Under the pieces are notes generated by a model that saw only the letters and a program-made list of their open reading frames with translations, ran no database searches and was not told the origin of the DNA. From NCBI GenBank assembly GCA_016868815.1, contig VGFQ01000003.1, forward strand, positions 1 to 64,000: a stretch of 64,000 bases of DNA, in the 5' to 3' direction. Every line of letters starts with the position of its first letter. Within the stretch, counting starts at the first letter, position 1. This document shows, one piece after another, positions 16,393 to 27,171 of the stretch. The position numbers and the translations under genes are program-made. This DNA comes from Bacteroidota bacterium. Its GTDB lineage: Bacteria; Bacteroidota; Bacteroidia; Chitinophagales; Chitinophagaceae.

Positions 16393-17817
16393 TCAGAGGC
16401 GGAAGAAGGGTTTGATCCATTTCAAGTTGCCGCGGTAGGGGGCATACCATAAGGGTATGTCTGACCAGGTAGGCGTCTTTAGGATGCTCTTGGGACGGGT
16501 GAACGTGTCAAAGCCGTGTTTCCCGTGGTACTGTCCCATCCCACTGGTGCCCACTCCTCCAAAGGGAAGGTCGGGATTGCCCACGTGGATTACGCCGTTG
16601 TTGATGCATCCACCGCCAAAGCGTACCTGTTCGGTATAGAAGCGCTCTGTGTCGCGGCTGTTGGTGAAGACGTAGAGGGCTAGTGGATATGGGTTTCTTT
16701 CGATCCATGCCAGCACTTCCTCCCGCGTGCGATAGGTGAGGATGGGTAGGACGGGCCCGAAGATTTCTTCCTTCATCACAGGGCTGTCGGCATCCTTTAC
16801 TTCGAGGAGGGTGGGTTCGATGAAAAGGTCTTCTGCATCGGTCTTGCCACCGTATAGGAGGTCTCCTTGCTGGATATAGGATGCGACTGCGTCGAAGCGT
16901 TTGCGGTTGATCAGCCGTCCATAATCTGGACTTGCCTTGGGGTCTTCCCCGAGCATACGGGAGAACTGGGCTTTGAGGGCTTCTAGGAAGGGGACTTTGA
17001 CCGATTCGTGTACCAGCACATAGTCGGGCGCGACGCAGGTTTGCCCGGCATTAATCATCTTGCTCCAGGCGATCTTGCGGGCTGCATAGGCGACGTTGAC
17101 CTTGCTGTCGACGATGCAGGGGCTCTTGCCTCCCAGCTCAAGTGTCACAGGTGTCAAGTGGATGCTGGCCAGTTCCATGATCTTGCGGCCGGCGGTGGGA
17201 TTGCCGGTAAAGAAGATATGATCGAAGCGCAGCTGACGAATCAGGATGGGGGCCACCACATGGCCTTGTCCCTGGACGACAGCGACGAAGTCGCGCGCAA
17301 AGGCTTCGGTGACGATGGTTTCTACGATGGCGGCAGTATGGGGTGCCTGCTCTGAGGGTTTGATAAAGGCGGTGTTGCCGCCAGCGATGGCATTGACCAG
17401 CGGTGTCATCATGAGCAGAAACGGGTAGTTCCAGGGCGCAATGATAAGCACGGTGCCGAGCGGGTCGGGGATCACGCGGCTGCTCGAGGGCAGGAGCATA
17501 AGGGGTGTGGAGGCGCGCTTGGGCTCCATCCATTCCGGCAAGTGTGCGAGGGTGTGCGCGACTTCTTTGTAGAATATGCCGATCTCAGAGCCATAGGCCT
17601 CAAACTCCGACTTGCGCAGGTCGCGGTACAGGGCTTGCAGGATTTCCACCTCATGCTTGCGCACTATTTCCGTCAGCCGCTTGAGCTGTTGGATGCGAAA
17701 GGCCAGGGGCCTGGTCTTGCCCGACTTGAAATAGGCGAGCTGGCGTTGATAGGTCTCTGTGGCCAAGGCCATCAGATCTTCTTCTGAAGGGAAGGTGGGG
17801 ATTGCTGCGGTCACCAT
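16393..17817 (-). CDS. Aldehyde dehydrogenase, class 3-like
   Basis: 474 aa NAD(P)-dependent aldehyde dehydrogenase. Landmarks are IIAPWNYPFLLMMTPLV (cofactor binding), FTGNPTAGRKIMELAS, VTLELGGKSPCIVD with the general-base Glu, INAGQTCVAPDYVLVH with the catalytic Cys, and EEIFGPVLPIL. The length and the LGTVLIIAPWNYP style match ALDH3/AlkH-type enzymes acting on medium- to long-chain aldehydes. It starts at MVTAAIPTF, ATG at 17817. It is first in an apparent two-gene unit with the peroxidase. Confidence 0.95.
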   Translation of the reverse strand: MVTAAIPTFPSEEDLMALATETYQRQLAYFKSGKTRPLAFRIQQLKRLTEIVRKHEVEILQALYRDLRKSEFEAYGSEIGIFYKEVAHTLAHLPEWMEPKRASTPLMLLPSSSRVIPDPLGTVLIIAPWNYPFLLMMTPLVNAIAGGNTAFIKPSEQAPHTAAIVETIVTEAFARDFVAVVQGQGHVVAPILIRQLRFDHIFFTGNPTAGRKIMELASIHLTPVTLELGGKSPCIVDSKVNVAYAARKIAWSKMINAGQTCVAPDYVLVHESVKVPFLEALKAQFSRMLGEDPKASPDYGRLINRKRFDAVASYIQQGDLLYGGKTDAEDLFIEPTLLEVKDADSPVMKEEIFGPVLPILTYRTREEVLAWIERNPYPLALYVFTNSRDTERFYTEQVRFGGGCINNGVIHVGNPDLPFGGVGTSGMGQYHGKHGFDTFTRPKSILKTPTWSDIPLWYAPYRGNLKWIKPFFRL

Positions 17818-18310
17818 AGTAGGGCATTAGGTGTTCAGGAGTAACAAGATAGGCCATCGATGGCATGCGGCCTGCTAAATTCTTATTTAATCCAACAATT
17901 GCTTATATCGATGGTTCAACAGCGACAGCTGCACCGTCTTGTTTTTACGTATTTCATTTCTTACTGAAAAGCAACTACAGGATGGCATTCGCTGCACCTG
18001 GAAAGGCCGCCCTCGCCAGGGTTAGAAAGGGTGTGTCTATCCTAAGTCTGCCTGTCTGCCCGCCTTCTGGCAGTTCGACTACATCGTCAGAAGGGTGAAT
18101 AAGAGGGTAAGCGGTGTACGCAAGGTCTGTACTGACTAGGTCATCCTGCCTCAGCTGCCTAGGCCTGTCCTCCATCTCCCGAATTCTACACCGCGGCGGT
18201 ATTTTTCTATGAGCCCCCCTGGTATGAGCCCATTGCCATCGTATACGACTGCACATCCCGTCGGGGAAGGACAGCAAAAAATTCTGAGATTGTTGTCTGG
18301 TCTTATTCTA
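17818..18310. other. 493 bp region without a confident gene
   Basis: Several short frames exist but none matches a family. A minus-strand stretch around 17980-18150 reads protein-like (AYTAYPLIHPSDDVVELPEG) without a clear start, so a decayed gene is possible. The first 130 bases are AT-rich and probably hold the promoter of the aldehyde dehydrogenase. The rest presumably includes the 3' flank of icmF. Confidence 0.3.
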
Positions 18311-21300
18311 TCACATACTCCTGCGATATTGTCCGCCCACTTCATAGAGGGCCTGCGTAATCTGCCCCAGGGAGCAGCACGGGACAGCATGCATGAGTGC
18401 GTCAAAGAGGTTGCCTTGGGTGATGGCTGTATGCCTGAGATGTTGCAGGGCACCTTCTGCCCGCTGGCTGTGTCGGCGATGGAAGGCAAGCAGTTGTGCG
18501 ATCTGTTGTTCTTTTTCTGCGGTATGGCTGCGTATGACTTCTTGGGGCAGGGTCGTAGGGCTTCCATGCTTTCCCAAGAAGGTGTTGACGCCGACGATGG
18601 GGATCTGGTTGGTATGCTTCAGGTGTTCATAGTGCAGGCTTTCTTCCTGGATGCGGTTTCTCTGATACATACGCTCCATGGCACCGAGCACCCCTCCTCG
18701 GTCTGTGAGTCGGTGGAACTCGTTCATTACGGCCTGCTCGACGAGATCTGTCAATTCTTCGAAGAGGAAAGAACCCTGGTTGGGGTTCTCATTGCGCGCG
18801 CTGCCGAGCTCTTTATTGATGATGAGCTGGATGGCCATGGCCCTTCGCACACTTTCTTCTGTGGGGGTGGTGATGGCTTCGTCGTAGGCGTTGGTATGTA
18901 GCGAGTTGCAATTATCGTAGATGGCATAGAGGGCCTGAAGGGTGGTACGGATGTCGTTGAAATCGATCTCTTGGGCGTGCAGGCTTCGTCCGGATGTCTG
19001 TATATGGTATTTAAGTTTCTGGCTGCGCGGGGTGGCCTGGTAGTAGAAGCGCAGGGTTTTGGCCCAGATACGGCGGGCGACGCGTCCGATGACACTATAC
19101 TCGGGGTCCATGCCGTTGCTGAAGAAGAAGGAGAGGTTTGGTGCGAAGTCGTCGATGTGCATACCGCGCGACAGGTAGTACTCGACATAGGTGAAGCCGT
19201 TGGCCAGGGTGAAGGCGAGCTGTGTGATCGGGTTGGCACCAGCCTCTGCGATGTGATAGCCGCTGACAGACACGCTGTAGAAATTCTGTACTTCGTGTTC
19301 GATGAACCACTGCTGCACGTCTCCCATCATGCGGAGGGCAAACGCTGTGCTGAAAATGCAGGTATTCTGTGCCTGGTCTTCTTTGAGGATGTCTGCCTGT
19401 ACGGTGCCGCGTACTTGCCGCAGGGCCTCGCTGCGGATCTGCTGGTAGATGTCGGCGTCGAGTACCTGTTCACCGCTAAGGCCTAGGAGTGCCAGACCCA
19501 GGCCGTTATTGCCTTCTGGCAGCTCGTGATATCCTGTAGGGTTCTGATAGGCGGGCGGGTCATCTGTTCCGAAGGTGCGTGCTTTGACCTTGGTGAGGTC
19601 TTCCTCGTGGCCATAGGTGCGGAGGTACTTTTCACATTGTTGGTCGATGGCAGTGTGGAGAAAGAAGGCAAGCAGTATGGGTGCTGGTCCGTTGATGGTC
19701 ATACTCACGGAGGTGGCGGGGTCGCAGAGGTCGAAGCCGGAGTAGAGTTTCTTGGCATCGTCGAGGGTGGCGATGCTTACCCCACTGTTGCCGACCTTGC
19801 CGAAGATGTCGGGCCTGTGTGCCGGGTCTTGTCCATATAGAGTAGGTGAGTCAAACGCGGTCGACAGCCGCTTGGCGGACTGCCCGTGGGAGAGGTAATG
19901 GAAGCGGCGGTTGGTGCGTTCCGGGCCGCCTTCCCCTGCAAACATGCGGGTGGGGTCTTCGCTGTCGCGCTTCAGGGGGAAGACGCCTGCGGTGTAGGGG
20001 AAATGGCCCGGCAGGTTCTCCTGCGCCAGCCAGCGAAGGATATCTCCCCAGTCGCGGTAGGTCGGCAACGATACTTTTCGGATAGACGTTCCCGATAAAC
20101 TAGTAGTCCGTAGTGCACCGCTCACCGTTTTGCCCCTGATGGGATATTCGAGGTAGTCGGCTTGATAGTCGGCCCGGATCTTTGGCCATGTCTCTAGCAG
20201 TCCGGCGTATTCCGGCTCTAGCGCCTGTCGGGCCTTCTCACAGGCTTCTGAGAGGGTGCTCCCGATGTCGCTCTTGTCCCCCATGGCCTCCAGGGCTCCT
20301 TGCAGCCGGTACCAGTGGGAGGCGAGGTCGGACTGTTGGGTGACATTGCGGTTGTAGGATTCTATGGCAGCGGCGATCTCACTGAGGTATCGAACGCGGG
20401 CGGGCGGGATGATGGGGAAGGCTGCCGCTGCATTTCCTGGCAGGCGATGCAGGCTTTGTAGTGAAAAGTCTGCTTCTGTGATGTGTTGTACGCAGCCCAT
20501 GAGGTGTTGGAAGAGCCGATCCATGCCCGGGTCGTTGAACTGAGAGGCCATGGTCGCTATCACAGGGATTTCTTTGTCGGGGTCTGTCCAGCGCTGGTGG
20601 TTGCGGCGATATTGTTTGCGAACATCAGAGAGGGCGTCTAGGGCGCCGGGCTTGTCGGATTTGTTGACAGCTACGACGTCTGCATAGTCGAGCATATTGA
20701 TTTTCTCCAGCTGCGAGGGGGCGCCGTATTCAGGCGTCATGACATAGAGGCTGACACGGCAATGACGAAGGATAGAGGCATCGCTTTGTCCGACGCCGGC
20801 GGACTCTAGGATGACCAGGTCGTAGCCGGCCTCCTGGCAGATGGCAATGGCTGGGTCTACGTGGGCGCTGAGGGCGTTGTCTTGGCCACGGGTGGCTAGG
20901 CTGCGCATGTAGGCGCGCGGGTGGTGGATGGCGTTCATCCGAATGCGGTCGCCCAGCAGGGCGCCGCCCGACTTGCGCTGCGATGGGTCCACGGAGATGA
21001 CGGCGATGCTCTTTTCCGGATAGGCATGGAGGTAGCGGCGGACGATCTCATCTGTGACGGACGACTTGCCGGCCCCGCCCGTGCCGGTGATGCCGACGAC
21101 GGGCGCTTCTGATGATGGCTTGTCGTTGCGCGGCGGCGTGTCCTCCAGGTGCTCACGGTTTTCTGCCAGGGTGATCGCCCGGGCGATGCGGCGTATGTCG
21201 TGCCGTTCGGGTAATTGCAGGGGAGTGGTGTACGATTCGGGGGGGGCATCGAGGGGGAAGTCGCACTGCCGGATGACATCGGTAATCATCCCTTCCAGGC

Positions 21301-21685
21301 CCATGCGTCGGCCATCGTCGGGGGAATAGAGGCGCGTGATGCCATAAGCCTGCAGCGCTTCTATCTCGGAGGGGAGGATGGTCCCGCCGCCGCCGCCGAA
21401 GATGCGGATATGCCCACATCCGTTCTGGTCCAGCAGGTCCTTCATGTACCGGAAGAATTCCATATGCCCCCCTTGGTAGGAGGTGATGGCGATGCCCTGC
21501 ACGTCTTCCTCGATGGCGCATTCGACAATCTCGGCTACCGAGCGGTCATGGCCTAGGTGTATGACCTCTGCGCCCATGCCTTGCATGATCCGCCGCATGA
21601 TGTTGATGGCGGCATCATGACCGTCGAAGAGGCTGGCGGCAGTGACGATCCGTACCCGGTGTCGGGGGCGGTAGGTGGCTTCCAA
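18311..21685 (-). CDS. icmF: Fused isobutyryl-CoA mutase IcmF (B12 domain, MeaI GTPase, mutase)
   Basis: 1124 aa, slightly longer than typical IcmF. It interconverts isobutyryl-CoA and n-butyryl-CoA using adenosylcobalamin. Domain order: B12-binding domain (about 10-140) with [14 protein letters not shown], whose His is the cobalt ligand; a P-loop GTPase chaperone domain (about 195-410) with [16 protein letters not shown] and VNKSDKP; and a mutase barrel (about 540-1115) with [29 protein letters not shown] and DSPTLYG. The fused order and the [14 protein letters not shown] signature distinguish it from methylmalonyl-CoA mutase. The only workable start is TTG at 21685-21683, because TAG is in frame two codons upstream. 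An operator-like palindrome sits just upstream, so regulation by a repressor is likely. Confidence 0.96.
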   Translation of the reverse strand: MEATYRPRHRVRIVTAASLFDGHDAAINIMRRIMQGMGAEVIHLGHDRSVAEIVECAIEEDVQGIAITSYQGGHMEFFRYMKDLLDQNGCGHIRIFGGGGGTILPSEIEALQAYGITRLYSPDDGRRMGLEGMITDVIRQCDFPLDAPPESYTTPLQLPERHDIRRIARAITLAENREHLEDTPPRNDKPSSEAPVVGITGTGGAGKSSVTDEIVRRYLHAYPEKSIAVISVDPSQRKSGGALLGDRIRMNAIHHPRAYMRSLATRGQDNALSAHVDPAIAICQEAGYDLVILESAGVGQSDASILRHCRVSLYVMTPEYGAPSQLEKINMLDYADVVAVNKSDKPGALDALSDVRKQYRRNHQRWTDPDKEIPVIATMASQFNDPGMDRLFQHLMGCVQHITEADFSLQSLHRLPGNAAAAFPIIPPARVRYLSEIAAAIESYNRNVTQQSDLASHWYRLQGALEAMGDKSDIGSTLSEACEKARQALEPEYAGLLETWPKIRADYQADYLEYPIRGKTVSGALRTTSLSGTSIRKVSLPTYRDWGDILRWLAQENLPGHFPYTAGVFPLKRDSEDPTRMFAGEGGPERTNRRFHYLSHGQSAKRLSTAFDSPTLYGQDPAHRPDIFGKVGNSGVSIATLDDAKKLYSGFDLCDPATSVSMTINGPAPILLAFFLHTAIDQQCEKYLRTYGHEEDLTKVKARTFGTDDPPAYQNPTGYHELPEGNNGLGLALLGLSGEQVLDADIYQQIRSEALRQVRGTVQADILKEDQAQNTCIFSTAFALRMMGDVQQWFIEHEVQNFYSVSVSGYHIAEAGANPITQLAFTLANGFTYVEYYLSRGMHIDDFAPNLSFFFSNGMDPEYSVIGRVARRIWAKTLRFYYQATPRSQKLKYHIQTSGRSLHAQEIDFNDIRTTLQALYAIYDNCNSLHTNAYDEAITTPTEESVRRAMAIQLIINKELGSARNENPNQGSFLFEELTDLVEQAVMNEFHRLTDRGGVLGAMERMYQRNRIQEESLHYEHLKHTNQIPIVGVNTFLGKHGSPTTLPQEVIRSHTAEKEQQIAQLLAFHRRHSQRAEGALQHLRHTAITQGNLFDALMHAVPCCSLGQITQALYEVGGQYRRSM

Positions 21686-21687
21686 GT

Positions 21688-21703
21688 ACTAACAGTTGTT
21701 AGT
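21688..21703. promoter_or_regulatory. Operator-like palindrome upstream of icmF
   Basis: ACTAACAGTTGTTAGT has 7-bp arms (ACTAACA/TGTTAGT) around a 2-bp centre. It lies between a -7-like element and the TTG start of icmF. Size, symmetry and position fit a TetR-type repressor site; the cognate regulator is not evident in this window. Confidence 0.5.
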
Positions 21704-21704
21704 G

Positions 21705-21712
21705 CGAAGGTA
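21705..21712 (-). promoter_or_regulatory. Probable -7 element of icmF (TACCTTCG)
   Basis: One mismatch to TAnnTTTG on the minus strand, 19 bases before the TTG start and two bases from the palindrome. A protein bound to the palindrome would overlap the transcription start. Confidence 0.4.
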
Positions 21713-21779
21713 GCGAACGGGGTGGAAAGGTGGAAGAAGGCTAGGGGTTCACCAGATATCTGCTACAGGAAAGGGTTCT

Positions 21780-23237
21780 TTAATCGCGGTAATCCAGCGC
21801 CGGCTTCCGGTTGCCCAGCAGGGGGGTGTACCTGTAGTCGCCCTTGGATCGGATAAACTCCTCCTTCGCCTGGGTGATGATGGCGGGTTTTGTGAGCAGG
21901 TCGATGCCCATGTTGGCGAGGGCCTTGGCGGCTGTCATCATCCCTTTGACACCGATGGAAGTGCCGCCGCAGGCGACGGCCTGCCAGCTGTGGGCGGGCG
22001 TCCCCGGCACCCAGGTGGCCGTGCCGAAGCCGACGGTGGGGAGGGTGTAACTCACATCGCCGACATCCGTTGAGCCAGGACTGGCACCTTTCGGCTCCGC
22101 GATCGGACGGATGGCTGCGGCCGTGGCGATGGCAGGCCCTTTACCGGTCAGCGTCGCCTGGATCTTTGCGGCGAAGGCCGCCTCCTCGGGTGTATATTCG
22201 ACACCGCCGGCCAGCACGAGGTTGGGCTGCAGGGCCTCCGCCAGGCTGCGGTTGACGAGCAGGTCGTGCGTGCCGCCGATGACCTCGTATTTCATGCTCG
22301 TCTCGGTACCCAGAGAGGCACCTTCGGCGGCCTTGAGGACGCGATCGAAAATCTCCATGACGCTGCGTTTATCAGGATGCCGCACATAGTAGTACACTTC
22401 GGCGAAGTCGGGGATGACATTGGGCGCCTTACCACCACTGGTGATGACGTAGTGGATGCGGGTGTCTTGTGGTACGTGCTCACGCATGAGGTTGACCATG
22501 TGGTTCATCGCCTCGACGGCATCGAGCGCGGAGCGACCCAGGTCCGGGGCCATGGCGGCATGCGCGGAGCGCCCGTAGAAGCGGAACTTGGCCGACTTGT
22601 TGGCCAGGGCACCATCCACCGCGACACTGTTCTCGCTGCCGGGATGCCAGTGCAGGGCTACGTCCACATCTTTAAAGAGTCCCTCCCGCACCATGTAGAC
22701 CTTGCCCGAGCCGCCTTCCTCGGCGGGACAGCCGAAGACCTTCACGGTTCCCTTCCATCCGTTCCGCTCCATCTCGTGCCGAAGTGCAATACCGGCGGCT
22801 ACAGAGGCCGTGCCGAAGAGATGGTGCCCACAACCGTGGCCTGGCTTTCCTTCGACTACCGGCCGCTTCTCGGCGATGGCCTGTTGCGAGAGGCCCGGCA
22901 GCGCGTCGTACTCGGCGAGGATGCCGATGATGGGATGGTCGCTGCCATAGGTCGCCACAAAGGCCGTCGGGATCCCGGCCACACCCTTCTCCATCCGAAA
23001 GCCCTCCTGCTCGAGCATCTCGGCTAAGAGCGCTGAACTGCGCACCTCCTTGTAGCCTACTTCGGCGAAGCCCCAGATCGCCATTGCCGCCTCGCGCAAA
23101 CGGGCTGTATCGGCCTGAAGTCGCTGCATGGCGGAGCGTTTTGCCGCGAGGACGGCAGTCTCCGCTGGCGGCTTCTGTGCCGAAACAAAGGCAGGGATGA
23201 GCAGGAGAAGTGTGAAGAGCAGGCGAGCGGGAGTCAT
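21780..23237 (-). CDS. Secreted M20-family amidohydrolase (AbgB-like)
   Basis: 485 aa from the ATG at 23237; the frame opens two codons earlier at TTG. A signal peptide (LLFTLLLLIPAFVSAQ) indicates export. Metal-binding and catalytic features of M20D peptidases are visible: ILAEYDALPG, PGHGCGHHLFG, CPAEEGGSGK and ALHWHPGS. The family resembles aminobenzoyl-glutamate hydrolase subunit B and other N-acyl-amino-acid amidohydrolases. A dimerisation domain is expected at about 235-350. The exact substrate cannot be told. It is divergent from the following BNR-repeat gene. Confidence 0.92.
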   Translation of the reverse strand: MTPARLLFTLLLLIPAFVSAQKPPAETAVLAAKRSAMQRLQADTARLREAAMAIWGFAEVGYKEVRSSALLAEMLEQEGFRMEKGVAGIPTAFVATYGSDHPIIGILAEYDALPGLSQQAIAEKRPVVEGKPGHGCGHHLFGTASVAAGIALRHEMERNGWKGTVKVFGCPAEEGGSGKVYMVREGLFKDVDVALHWHPGSENSVAVDGALANKSAKFRFYGRSAHAAMAPDLGRSALDAVEAMNHMVNLMREHVPQDTRIHYVITSGGKAPNVIPDFAEVYYYVRHPDKRSVMEIFDRVLKAAEGASLGTETSMKYEVIGGTHDLLVNRSLAEALQPNLVLAGGVEYTPEEAAFAAKIQATLTGKGPAIATAAAIRPIAEPKGASPGSTDVGDVSYTLPTVGFGTATWVPGTPAHSWQAVACGGTSIGVKGMMTAAKALANMGIDLLTKPAIITQAKEEFIRSKGDYRYTPLLGNRKPALDYRD

Positions 23238-23306
23238 CTGCAACGATTTTAGGTAGGCAATGATAAACGAGTATCTTTAAAACTACGCAACAAAACTCTG
23301 ACCGAC

Positions 23307-25637
23307 ATGTCCATCTCCCTCACTCCTGGCCTTCTGGTATCTATTCTGCTCCTCAGCGCCATGATGACCCGTGCCCAGCAGGTACCCACGGACGGCCACT
23401 TTCGCCTGCGTGCCTTCCAATTGCATCAGAAGCTGAACGAAGCTTCTTCCTACCGCGGTCTTGCGTGGCGTAACGCAGGCCCCGACATCATCAGCGGACG
23501 CTGCACCGAGGTAGCAGGCATTTCGGGCAACCGCAACATCATGTATGCTTCCTTCGCAACGGGCGGTTTCTGGAAGACGACCGATGCGGGGGAGCACTGG
23601 ACGCCGCTCTTCGACGGGCAGGCTACGCAGTCGGTCGGCTGCTTCGCGCTGGCCCCTTCCGATCCCGGCATCATCTATCTCGGCACCGGTGAGGCCAACA
23701 TCTTCCGCGCCTCCCTGCCCGGCGTCGGCATCTATAAGTCAATCGACGGTGGAAAAACATGGAAGCACGCCGGCCTGACGAATACAGGCACCCTCGCCCG
23801 CATCGTTGTCCATCCCTCCAACCCAGACATCGCCTATGTAGCCGCCGGCGGTCATGAATGGAGCTACAACGCCGACCGCGGCTTGTACAAGACGACCGAC
23901 GGCGGACAGACATGGAAGAAGATCCTCGGCAACGACGACCATACCGGCGCCATCGACATCGCCATGGACCCCTCCGACCCCAACATGCTGCTGGCCTCTA
24001 CCTGGAATCGCATCCGGCGCCGATGGAGCGACCCCGTGCCCGAAGATGGCGACCATATCTACAAAACGACCGACGGCGGTGCGACCTGGCAGGTTGTAGA
24101 CGACGGACTACCCGAGACGAAGTTCACCGGCCGCATCGGACTGGCCTTTTCACGCAGCAACCCCAACGTGGTCTATGCCTCTGTCGACAACCACACGCCC
24201 AAACGCGAGCCGAAGCCCAACGAGCTCGATCCCTACGGACGCCCCATCCAGGTCATCCCCTATGGCTTACAGGTGTACCGCAGCGACGACAAGGGTGGAC
24301 ACTGGACGCGCGTCAGCACAGAGGATGACAAGCTCGAACGCTTCGCCGGTACCTACGGCTGGGTGTTCGGACAGATCCGCGTCGATCCCAGGAACGAAGA
24401 TGTCGTGTACATCCTCGGTGTCCCCATGGCCCGTTCGAAGGATGGTGGCAAGACCTTCCAGGTGATGCGCGGTGAGGAGAAGGAGAGCGACCGCACCCAC
24501 GGCGACCACCACGCGCTGTGGATCGATCCGGCCGACCCCGACTATCTGCTCAATGGCAACGACGGCGGCGTAGTGGTCACCTATAACGGCGGAAAAAAAT
24601 GGAAGAACTTCTTCCGAAAGATCCCGACCACGCAATTCTACAACGTCACCTACGACACCCGCAGTCCCCACCATATCCTCGGCTCCGTGCAGGACGAGGG
24701 GAGCTATATGGGTAGCTCGGCCTTCACCTACGGCAGTCGCGACACCGCGGCGAAGGGTTGGGCGACAGCCCCCGGTGGCGAAGGCACCATCATCGCCGTC
24801 GACCCCACCGACCCCGAGATCGTCTATGCCAGCAGCTTCTATGGCCGCCTCATGCGTAGCGACCTGCGGCTGCCCGACTCTATCCGATCCAAGAAGATCT
24901 ATCCGAAGAAAGCCGACGACGAAGAAGTGCATCGCGGCGAATGGCTTGCCTATACGATGATCTCGCCGCATGACCCACAGACAATCTACCACGGCTTCCA
25001 ATACCTCTTTCGCTCGTCTGATGGCGGTAATACATGGAAACGCTTAACGGATGACCTCACCCGAAACGAAAAAGCGCGCATGGGTCGCACGCCCTATGCC
25101 ATCAACCACCAGGCCATTACGGCGATCGACGAGTCGCCGCTGCGGCAGGGACTTCTCTACGCCGGCACCGACGACGGCATGGTATGGCGCCGCAACGGAG
25201 AGGGGGGTCCGTGGATCCAAGTCAAGAAGGGCATCCCGCAGCAAGCCCATGTGTCCCGCATCGTGGCCTCGCAGTATGAGTTGTCCACCGTGTACCTGAC
25301 GCTGAGCAACCGCCGCGAGGACGACAACCGTCCTTATATCTTCCGTTCGCGCGACATGGGTCTCAACTGGGAGTCTATCGCGGGCAACCTGCCGCCCGCG
25401 CCCGTCAACGTCGTACGGGAGGACCCGCATCGCCGGGGGATACTCTACTGCGGCACAGACCTCGGTGTGTACGTTAGCAAAGACAGCGGGAGACGCTGGC
25501 AGTCGCTGCAGGCTAACCTGCCCGCGACTGTGTCGGTGCAGGACCTCTACGTGCATCCGACGGAGAACAAGTTGGTGATCGGCACCTATGGGAGGGGTGT
25601 CTGGGTGCTTGACGATGTACTGGTGGTACAGCGTTAG
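23307..25637 (+). CDS. Secreted BNR/VPS10-like beta-propeller protein
   Basis: 776 aa with a signal peptide ending in MTRAQQ. It is built from many Asp-box/BNR repeats of the SxDGGxTW type, for example TTDAGEHWTPL, SIDGGKTWKHA, TTDGGQTWKKI, TTDGGATWQVV, SKDGGKTFQVM and SSDGGNTWKRL. These are spaced by about 50-70 residues and imply two propellers, as in sortilin/VPS10-like and xyloglucanase-related proteins. No sialidase Arg triad or glycosidase acid pair is obvious. In Bacteroidota such proteins are common, exported and of unknown function. Confidence 0.88.
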   Translation: MSISLTPGLLVSILLLSAMMTRAQQVPTDGHFRLRAFQLHQKLNEASSYRGLAWRNAGPDIISGRCTEVAGISGNRNIMYASFATGGFWKTTDAGEHWTPLFDGQATQSVGCFALAPSDPGIIYLGTGEANIFRASLPGVGIYKSIDGGKTWKHAGLTNTGTLARIVVHPSNPDIAYVAAGGHEWSYNADRGLYKTTDGGQTWKKILGNDDHTGAIDIAMDPSDPNMLLASTWNRIRRRWSDPVPEDGDHIYKTTDGGATWQVVDDGLPETKFTGRIGLAFSRSNPNVVYASVDNHTPKREPKPNELDPYGRPIQVIPYGLQVYRSDDKGGHWTRVSTEDDKLERFAGTYGWVFGQIRVDPRNEDVVYILGVPMARSKDGGKTFQVMRGEEKESDRTHGDHHALWIDPADPDYLLNGNDGGVVVTYNGGKKWKNFFRKIPTTQFYNVTYDTRSPHHILGSVQDEGSYMGSSAFTYGSRDTAAKGWATAPGGEGTIIAVDPTDPEIVYASSFYGRLMRSDLRLPDSIRSKKIYPKKADDEEVHRGEWLAYTMISPHDPQTIYHGFQYLFRSSDGGNTWKRLTDDLTRNEKARMGRTPYAINHQAITAIDESPLRQGLLYAGTDDGMVWRRNGEGGPWIQVKKGIPQQAHVSRIVASQYELSTVYLTLSNRREDDNRPYIFRSRDMGLNWESIAGNLPPAPVNVVREDPHRRGILYCGTDLGVYVSKDSGRRWQSLQANLPATVSVQDLYVHPTENKLVIGTYGRGVWVLDDVLVVQR

Positions 25638-25764
25638 GTATTTCTTATATAAGTCAGAAGTCGATGATTGAAGCTGATTCGGATAATATGTTGAGGATAA
25701 TTTTTCCAGCGAAATCTGATAGCCTTATCTGAACAGGGCCTACTCACACAGAAAAAGTTGATGA

Positions 25765-26928
25765 ATGCGTCTAAGTTCTTCTCTTTTGGCAAGCCTATTT
25801 TTCATCCTCAAAACAACTGCCCAGCCCACCTCCTCCGACGATCTTGACCTATCTGCTCGCCTGCGTCCGGTCGATTCCGCTAACATCTTCATCGACCCGG
25901 GCCATTACACCTGGTGCGGCAGCGCCATCCGCGGCGAGGACGGACGATACTACCTCTTCTACTCCCGCTGGCCGCATGGACCCCGCAAGCCCGACGATGA
26001 CAGTCTCAACCGCATCTTCAACGGCTTCAAGGGATGGCAGAAGTATTCCGAGATCGCCGTCGCCGTCTCGGATGGACCGACGGGCCCCTACCATCACCTC
26101 AAGACCATTCTCAAGGGCGGGTTCGAAACGGACCGCTGGGACAGGTACACCTTCCACAATCCGCAGATCAACTTCTTCGAAGGCCGCTACTACCTATACT
26201 TCATCAGCAACGGCTTCACCGACGACATGCACTTCACGAAGCCTCTTTCCCGCGAGCAGTTGCACTGGTATAAATACAACTGCACGCAACGCATCGGCGT
26301 GGCCTCCTCGCCCAATATCAAAGGTTTCCTCAACGGCGGCTTTCGCCGCAACCCCGACCACCTCGTGATGCCCGACAGCATCCGCACCTGGGAGGTGACC
26401 GTGAATCCATCCGTGACAAGAGGTCCAGATGGACGGTACTACATGATGTACAAGTCGCGCAAGCCCGACCTCGGCCATATGACCTTCTGGATGGCGGTGG
26501 CACCGACGCCGGAGGGGCCTTTCACGCATTACGCCGAAGTCTCCACGCGTGCTGACATGGCCTGCGAGGATCCCTATCTCTGGTACGACCACCGCCGCGC
26601 CCGCTTCTATGCCATCGCCAAGTATTTCTCGCGGACAGGCAACCTAGCCCCGGAGTTCGGCTCCCTGGTGTTGCTGACCTCCACGGACGGGAAGGACTGG
26701 CTGCCGGCATGGCAACCGCTCGTATCTCTGCGCAGGCTGCGGTTCAAGGACGGCCATGAGACGACACTGGCACATCTCGAACGGCCCTTCCTGCTGTTCG
26801 ATCGAAGAGGCAGGATGCAGGCGCTCTTTGCTGCCGCATCTCTTAGGGATCCCTACAAGAACACATCCGTGAGCGTGCTACCAGACGAGAACACATTCAA
26901 TGTGCACATCCCGATTGGGAGGAGATAG
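25765..26928 (+). CDS. Secreted five-bladed propeller glycoside hydrolase-like protein (GH43/GH117-like)
   Basis: 387 aa with a signal peptide (SSLLASLFFILKTTAQ). The core shows GH43/GH32-fold features: IFIDPGHYTWCGSAIRGEDG with an early Asp, then YYLFYSRWP, FHNPQINFFEGRYYLYFISN, VTVNPSVTRGPDGRYYMMYK and ACEDPYLWYD. Repeated N-P-x-[IVL] and EDP turns are typical of such propellers. The substrate is not predictable. Just downstream is a SusD remnant, suggesting that this gene is what is left of a polysaccharide utilisation locus. Confidence 0.85.
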   Translation: MRLSSSLLASLFFILKTTAQPTSSDDLDLSARLRPVDSANIFIDPGHYTWCGSAIRGEDGRYYLFYSRWPHGPRKPDDDSLNRIFNGFKGWQKYSEIAVAVSDGPTGPYHHLKTILKGGFETDRWDRYTFHNPQINFFEGRYYLYFISNGFTDDMHFTKPLSREQLHWYKYNCTQRIGVASSPNIKGFLNGGFRRNPDHLVMPDSIRTWEVTVNPSVTRGPDGRYYMMYKSRKPDLGHMTFWMAVAPTPEGPFTHYAEVSTRADMACEDPYLWYDHRRARFYAIAKYFSRTGNLAPEFGSLVLLTSTDGKDWLPAWQPLVSLRRLRFKDGHETTLAHLERPFLLFDRRGRMQALFAAASLRDPYKNTSVSVLPDENTFNVHIPIGRR

Positions 26929-26974
26929 CGGCCCATGGGGTATTCGTGATGGTGCTCTGTTCCGTCGCAGCGGC

Positions 26975-27148
26975 TTTCCCCGGCTGACGAAGAACCCCTA
27001 CCCGGGCTCTGAGATCAAAGGCAACTTCATCAACCGCATCCCCTATCCCGACAGCGAGATCATCACCAACCTCGGCAACATGAACGAGGCGGTCAAGAAC
27101 CAGGGTCCCAACGACCTGAATTCAAAGGTCTGGTGGGATAGCAAGTAA
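26975..27148 (+). pseudogene. C-terminal remnant of a SusD/RagB-family outer-membrane lipoprotein (SusD-like 2)
   Basis: This frame contains FPRLTKNPYPGSEIKGNF, RIPYPDSEI, NEAVKNQGPNDLNSKVWWD and a stop. That is the conserved ending of SusD-like_2 nutrient-binding lipoproteins (RIPYPxSE..., then N-K-WWD). Everything N-terminal to it is missing, and the frame runs directly into the 3' end of the hydrolase gene. It marks a deletion or insertion junction at about 26930-26975. No SusC partner is present. Confidence 0.75.
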
Positions 27149-27171
27149 GGAATCCCGATCTTGTGCGGACA

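Noticed and set aside
18311-21685. Methylmalonyl-CoA mutase annotation
   Set aside because: Domain order (B12 domain, GTPase, mutase barrel) and the GEGGPERTN region indicate the IcmF fusion instead.
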